A DNA stretch of 64,000 bases. It comes from Prochilodus magdalenae (taxonomy: Eukaryota; Chordata; Actinopteri; Characiformes; Prochilodontidae). The notes beneath the pieces were generated by a model. It searched no databases. It saw only the letters and a program-made list of their open reading frames with translations, and was not told the DNA's origin. A program made the translations under genes and the position numbers. Shown here one piece after another: positions 63,739-64,000 of this stretch (positions within the stretch are counted from its first letter, which is position 1; each line of letters begins with the position of its first letter). The stretch spans positions 1 through 64,000 of the forward strand of contig JAMWET010000694.1 in the NCBI GenBank assembly GCA_024036415.1. The letters run 5' to 3'.

Positions 63739-64000
63739 GTATGTATATTAATGTGGTTTAGCAGTTGTAATGTCTTGCGTAGCTCAGTAAATTGTCACTG
63801 TCAGAACAAAACCTTGTATTTCCAATTTGTACAAATCTCCAATCTCTTTTGTTTAAGCAGCTGACTTTTACGTTCTAAAAAAACATTGAATATAAATTAC
63901 ATAATAAAATTCTATAGTAGATGTATCAATAAAACCGATCCAGTAAACATGGGGAAAAAATCTTATTTTAACTTCTGTTTTAAATGATTATTGTTTGCCC
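63739..64000 (+). other. Intron, open at window end
   Basis: No exon or repeat recognised; the next GAIN exon must lie beyond 64000. Confidence 0.6.

Larger units (their letters stand above)
59332..63285 (+). other. Long intron (about 4 kb) with several mobile elements
   Basis: Contains an LTR-like block (59700-60126), an AAT run (60151-60170), a Tc1-like relic (61440-62220) and a solo LTR (62624-63014). For 60180-61440 I see no gene and no recognised repeat. Confidence 0.6.

Overview
The window is vertebrate genomic DNA, most likely from a teleost fish. The gene is split into short phase-1 exons with standard GT-AG introns. The introns are full of fish-type repeats: Tc1/mariner transposases with dead reading frames, TIR-bearing short elements, solo LTRs, LINE tails, and CA, TA and ATT microsatellites. 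I see no bacterial, phage or CRISPR features. The species cannot be fixed from sequence alone.

One gene on the + strand fills the window and is open at both ends. It encodes the extracellular part of a very large adhesion G protein-coupled receptor. From 306 to 45884 there are 62 EGF-like exons. Each is normally 147 bp (141 bp in some types), phase 1-1, and encodes one six-cysteine calcium-binding EGF-like module of 47-49 residues. I sort them into recurring types by residues and flanking intron: A ([16 protein letters not shown]), B ([20 protein letters not shown]), C ([23 protein letters not shown]), D ([16 protein letters not shown]), E ([20 protein letters not shown] donor), F ([13 protein letters not shown]), G ([13 protein letters not shown]), H ([10 protein letters not shown]), I ([15 protein letters not shown]), J ([17 protein letters not shown]), K ([24 protein letters not shown]), L ([22 protein letters not shown]) and M (L-like start, I-like end). 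Fifty-six copies are open; six are broken (five in the first 1.9 kb, one at 6467).

Layout: 1-4458 is an incomplete unit (A B C D E F H I/J), error-rich up to about 2 kb. 5612-16379 and 16380-27177 are two nearly identical 10.8-kb tandem copies of a 15-exon unit (K M J K L A B C D E F G H I J). 27208-45884 holds older, diverged and rearranged units. From 46812 to 52148 small Thr/Pro-rich exons form a mucin-like stalk. Then come a SEA domain (52475-54228, three exons), Ig-like domains (56555-59331), a four-cysteine HormR-like exon (63286-63461) and the start of the GAIN region (63568-63738). The GPS site and seven-helix part must lie beyond 64000, and the signal peptide and promoter before position 1.

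SEA plus Ig plus HormR-like plus GAIN points to subfamily F (ADGRF/GPR116-like). The DVDEC EGF array with a mucin stalk recalls ADGRE/CD97. The most unusual aspect is the array itself: recent 10.8-kb tandem duplication, repeated recombination inside exons producing hybrid EGF modules, a GC splice donor conserved in every copy of one exon type, and a fossil half-exon kept in the same intron of five units.
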